Source of the DNA: Planctomycetaceae bacterium
GTDB lineage: Bacteria > Planctomycetota > Planctomycetia > Pirellulales > Thermoguttaceae
NCBI GenBank assembly: GCA_012719125.1
Contig: JAAYAY010000291.1
Coordinates: 1 to 53,538 of the forward strand
Reading direction: 5' to 3'
DNA: 53,538 nucleotides
Each line of letters starts with the position of its first letter. The first letter of the stretch is position 1. This document shows, in pieces, positions 52,027 through 53,538 of this stretch. The position numbers were made by a program, and so were the translations under genes. The notes beneath the pieces were generated by a model. It was not told where the DNA came from and made no database searches. It worked only from the letters and a program-made list of their open reading frames with translations.

Positions 52027-53331
52027 ATGAGAACCAACCGCCGAACGTTCCTCGTCAAGTCTGCCGGTTTGGCCGGTGCCGGGCTCGTCGTACCGAACCT
52101 GCTCACGCTACCCCTTTGGGCTCAGAACGCTCCCTCGTCGCCGAATAACCGCCCGGGGATCGGTGCCATCGGCATGCGTTACCAGGGCACGGTCATCACC
52201 GAAAAGGCCCGAACCCACGGCGACGTCGTGGCCATCGCCGACGTGGATCGCCACGTACGCGAGCAGGCACGGGCCGGCTTCGGCAGCACACCGAAAATCT
52301 ACGAGGACTACCGCGGGTTACTCGACAACAAGAGCGTCGACGTGGTGATGATCGGAGCCCCCGACCATTGGCACGTGAAGATGGCCATTGACGCCTGCCG
52401 GGCCGGAAAGGACGTCTATGTCGAGAAGCCGGTTTCGCTCACTGTCGATGAAGGGAAGATCCTGCGCCGAGTGGCTAAGGAAACCGGCCGCGTGATCCAG
52501 GTCGGATCGTGGCAGCGGAGCGACGCCCGATTCCGGCTGGCGGTCGAAATGGTCCGTGCCGGTCGAATCGGCAAGCTGAAAAAGGTGATCTGTGCCACCG
52601 GCCCCAACCCCTCCGGCGGCCCTTTTCCGGAACGGCCCGTACCGGGCCATCTGAACTGGGATCTCTGGCTGGGCCAGGCCCCCAACGTGCCCTATGTCGA
52701 GCAGCGCTGCCACTACACTTTCCGCTGGTGGTACGAATACGCGGGCGGAAAGGTGACCGACTGGGGCGCCCACGATATCGACATCGCTCAGTGGGCCATC
52801 AACGAGTACCCCATCGAAGTCGAAGCCAAAGGCGCCTTGCCCAACATTCCCAACGGCTACAACGTCTCAACCGATTTCCACGCCGTCGTCCGTTATCCCA
52901 GCGGCGTGGAACTGGAAGTGGGCGAAGTCGGGCGTTCCGGGGTGCTGCTGGAAGGCGAGAAAGGCCGCATTTTCGTCAATCGGGGGACCCTCGACGGCGT
53001 GCCCGTCGACCATCTCAAGGACGATCCGCTGCCTCGCGAGACGTTCCAGCTCTACGATTTCGACAATCTCGATCGCCCCGAACGGGTTGGCAAGCTCGAC
53101 GCTATCGTCAATCATATGGGCAACTTCTTCGACTGCATTCAGACAGGGAAGATGCCCATTTCGGATTACGAAAGCCAGCACCGCAGCGCTACGACTTGCC
53201 ACCTGATCAACCTTGCCATCCGTATCGGCCGACCGCTCAAGTGGGATGCCGTGAAAGAAGAATTCGTCGGCGACGCCGACGCCAACACCTGGCTCGGCCG
53301 GGAACAGCGCAAAGGCTTCGAGGTCGCGTAA
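52027..53331 (+). CDS. Tat-exported Gfo/Idh/MocA family oxidoreductase
   Basis: The 434-residue protein has a twin-arginine signal ([19 protein letters not shown]), then a Rossmann NAD(P)-binding domain ([30 protein letters not shown]), the family EKP motif in VYVEKPVSL, and a C-terminal alpha/beta domain with [13 protein letters not shown] and [18 protein letters not shown], which carries the catalytic His region. Such enzymes act on sugars or inositols; planctomycetes have many periplasmic copies with unknown substrates. GGGAGGA lies 7 bases before the ATG. It is divergent from the XylR-type regulator and followed by an 80-base palindrome. Confidence 0.9.
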   Translation: MRTNRRTFLVKSAGLAGAGLVVPNLLTLPLWAQNAPSSPNNRPGIGAIGMRYQGTVITEKARTHGDVVAIADVDRHVREQARAGFGSTPKIYEDYRGLLDNKSVDVVMIGAPDHWHVKMAIDACRAGKDVYVEKPVSLTVDEGKILRRVAKETGRVIQVGSWQRSDARFRLAVEMVRAGRIGKLKKVICATGPNPSGGPFPERPVPGHLNWDLWLGQAPNVPYVEQRCHYTFRWWYEYAGGKVTDWGAHDIDIAQWAINEYPIEVEAKGALPNIPNGYNVSTDFHAVVRYPSGVELEVGEVGRSGVLLEGEKGRIFVNRGTLDGVPVDHLKDDPLPRETFQLYDFDNLDRPERVGKLDAIVNHMGNFFDCIQTGKMPISDYESQHRSATTCHLINLAIRIGRPLKWDAVKEEFVGDADANTWLGREQRKGFEVA

Positions 53332-53342
53332 GACTACCCGTC

Positions 53343-53422
53343 GTGTGCCACTGCTTGCTCGCAAGCAGTGCCTGTGAAGACATGGTCTCTGTCTCACTGC
53401 TTGCGAGCAAGCAGTGGCACAC
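53343..53422. repeat. 80-base nested palindromic repeat
   Basis: A 28-base arm at 53343-53370, beginning GTGTGCCACTGCTTGC, is perfectly complementary to 53395-53422, with a 24-base spacer. Each arm is itself a near-complete palindrome (CACTGCTTGC and GCAAGCAGTG around two bases). From memory, TGCCACTGCTTGC-type repeats are common in planctomycete genomes. It could terminate transcription of the oxidoreductase gene or be a mobile repeat such as a REP or MITE. Confidence 0.8.
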
Positions 53423-53538
53423 TACGCCGTTAACCGAAATTCATGACGTTGGCTCTTAAGTTTTGTAGCCGTCGCGATTTGTTGTTTGGTTGCATTGGTG
53501 ATTTGTGGGGCCCCGATGTGTTCGCGTTTCTTCTTTCG
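53423..53538. other. Right edge, nothing recognised
   Basis: These 116 bases after the palindrome contain no gene that I can support; any gene here continues beyond the window. Confidence 0.4.

Noticed and set aside
1-53538. tRNA, rRNA, CRISPR array or complete insertion sequence
   Set aside because: I looked for cloverleaf signatures, regularly spaced repeats and complete transposase genes, and saw none apart from the fragment at the left edge.

Overview
The window looks like chromosomal DNA of a GC-rich planctomycete, probably close to the Pirellulales. The evidence is a DUF1559 pseudopilin-like protein with its small lipoprotein partner, a TMTC-like TPR membrane protein, a Tat-exported Gfo/Idh/MocA oxidoreductase beside a XylR-type regulator, a BamA with a long proline-rich insert, and two families of short palindromic repeats. 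I saw no rRNA, tRNA, CRISPR array or complete mobile element.

Layout. 1-1.3 kb: the 3' end of an unidentified gene (possibly a transposase) abuts a truncated TPR gene, followed by a lipoprotein gene; two good Rho-independent terminators lie here. 1.3-6.5 kb (minus): DUF1559 protein, TPR/TMTC-like membrane protein, NAD-dependent epimerase and RNase PH. 6.5-6.95 kb: remnants of a ParD/ParE toxin-antitoxin pair fused to the end of argF. 6.95-10.1 kb (minus): argB-argD-argF, with a terminator-like leader hairpin just before argB. 10.4-17 kb (plus): housekeeping run of a GlmU uridyltransferase domain, prs, L25, pth, S6, ssb, L9 and dnaB. 17.4-20.6 kb: BamA. 20.6-23.8 kb (minus): small secreted protein, NlpC/P60 hydrolase and BaiN-like flavoprotein. 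24.1-29.8 kb (plus): a tight operon of three exported proteins (parallel beta-helix, transglutaminase-like/SGNH fusion, DUF5060/DUF4038 glycosidase-like), probably a small polysaccharide-degradation locus. 29.9-30.9 kb: an exported Ntn-type amidohydrolase. 30.96-33.9 kb (minus): an unusual four-gene operon encoding a coiled-coil protein, a PQQ-like beta-propeller, a GcvH-like lipoyl protein and an Fe-S protein. 34.2-36.7 kb (plus): an unknown protein paired with a SNF2 helicase.

37.0-48.8 kb (plus) is the most distinctive part: eight consecutive signalling genes. They are HDOD, a PAS histidine kinase, REC-HD-GYP, REC-HDOD, REC with a degenerate HD-GYP, a second PAS kinase, a lone REC, and a membrane dCache-HAMP kinase. 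Several are overlapped or coupled. The three kinases share a nearly identical transmitter, with H-box IAHEINTP and an unusually long dimerisation region. The cluster has one sensor that crosses the membrane, two soluble PAS kinases, four REC proteins and four HD-superfamily outputs, of which only one HD-GYP keeps the catalytic residues. I infer a multi-input phosphorelay that uses one probable c-di-GMP phosphodiesterase plus non-catalytic HD-type modules. Its 3' edge runs into an antisense gene remnant, which suggests a recombination boundary.

48.6-53.5 kb: that remnant, an exported alpha/beta hydrolase, a nucleotidyltransferase-like protein, a XylR-type regulator divergent from the Tat-exported oxidoreductase, and an 80-base nested palindrome at the right edge.
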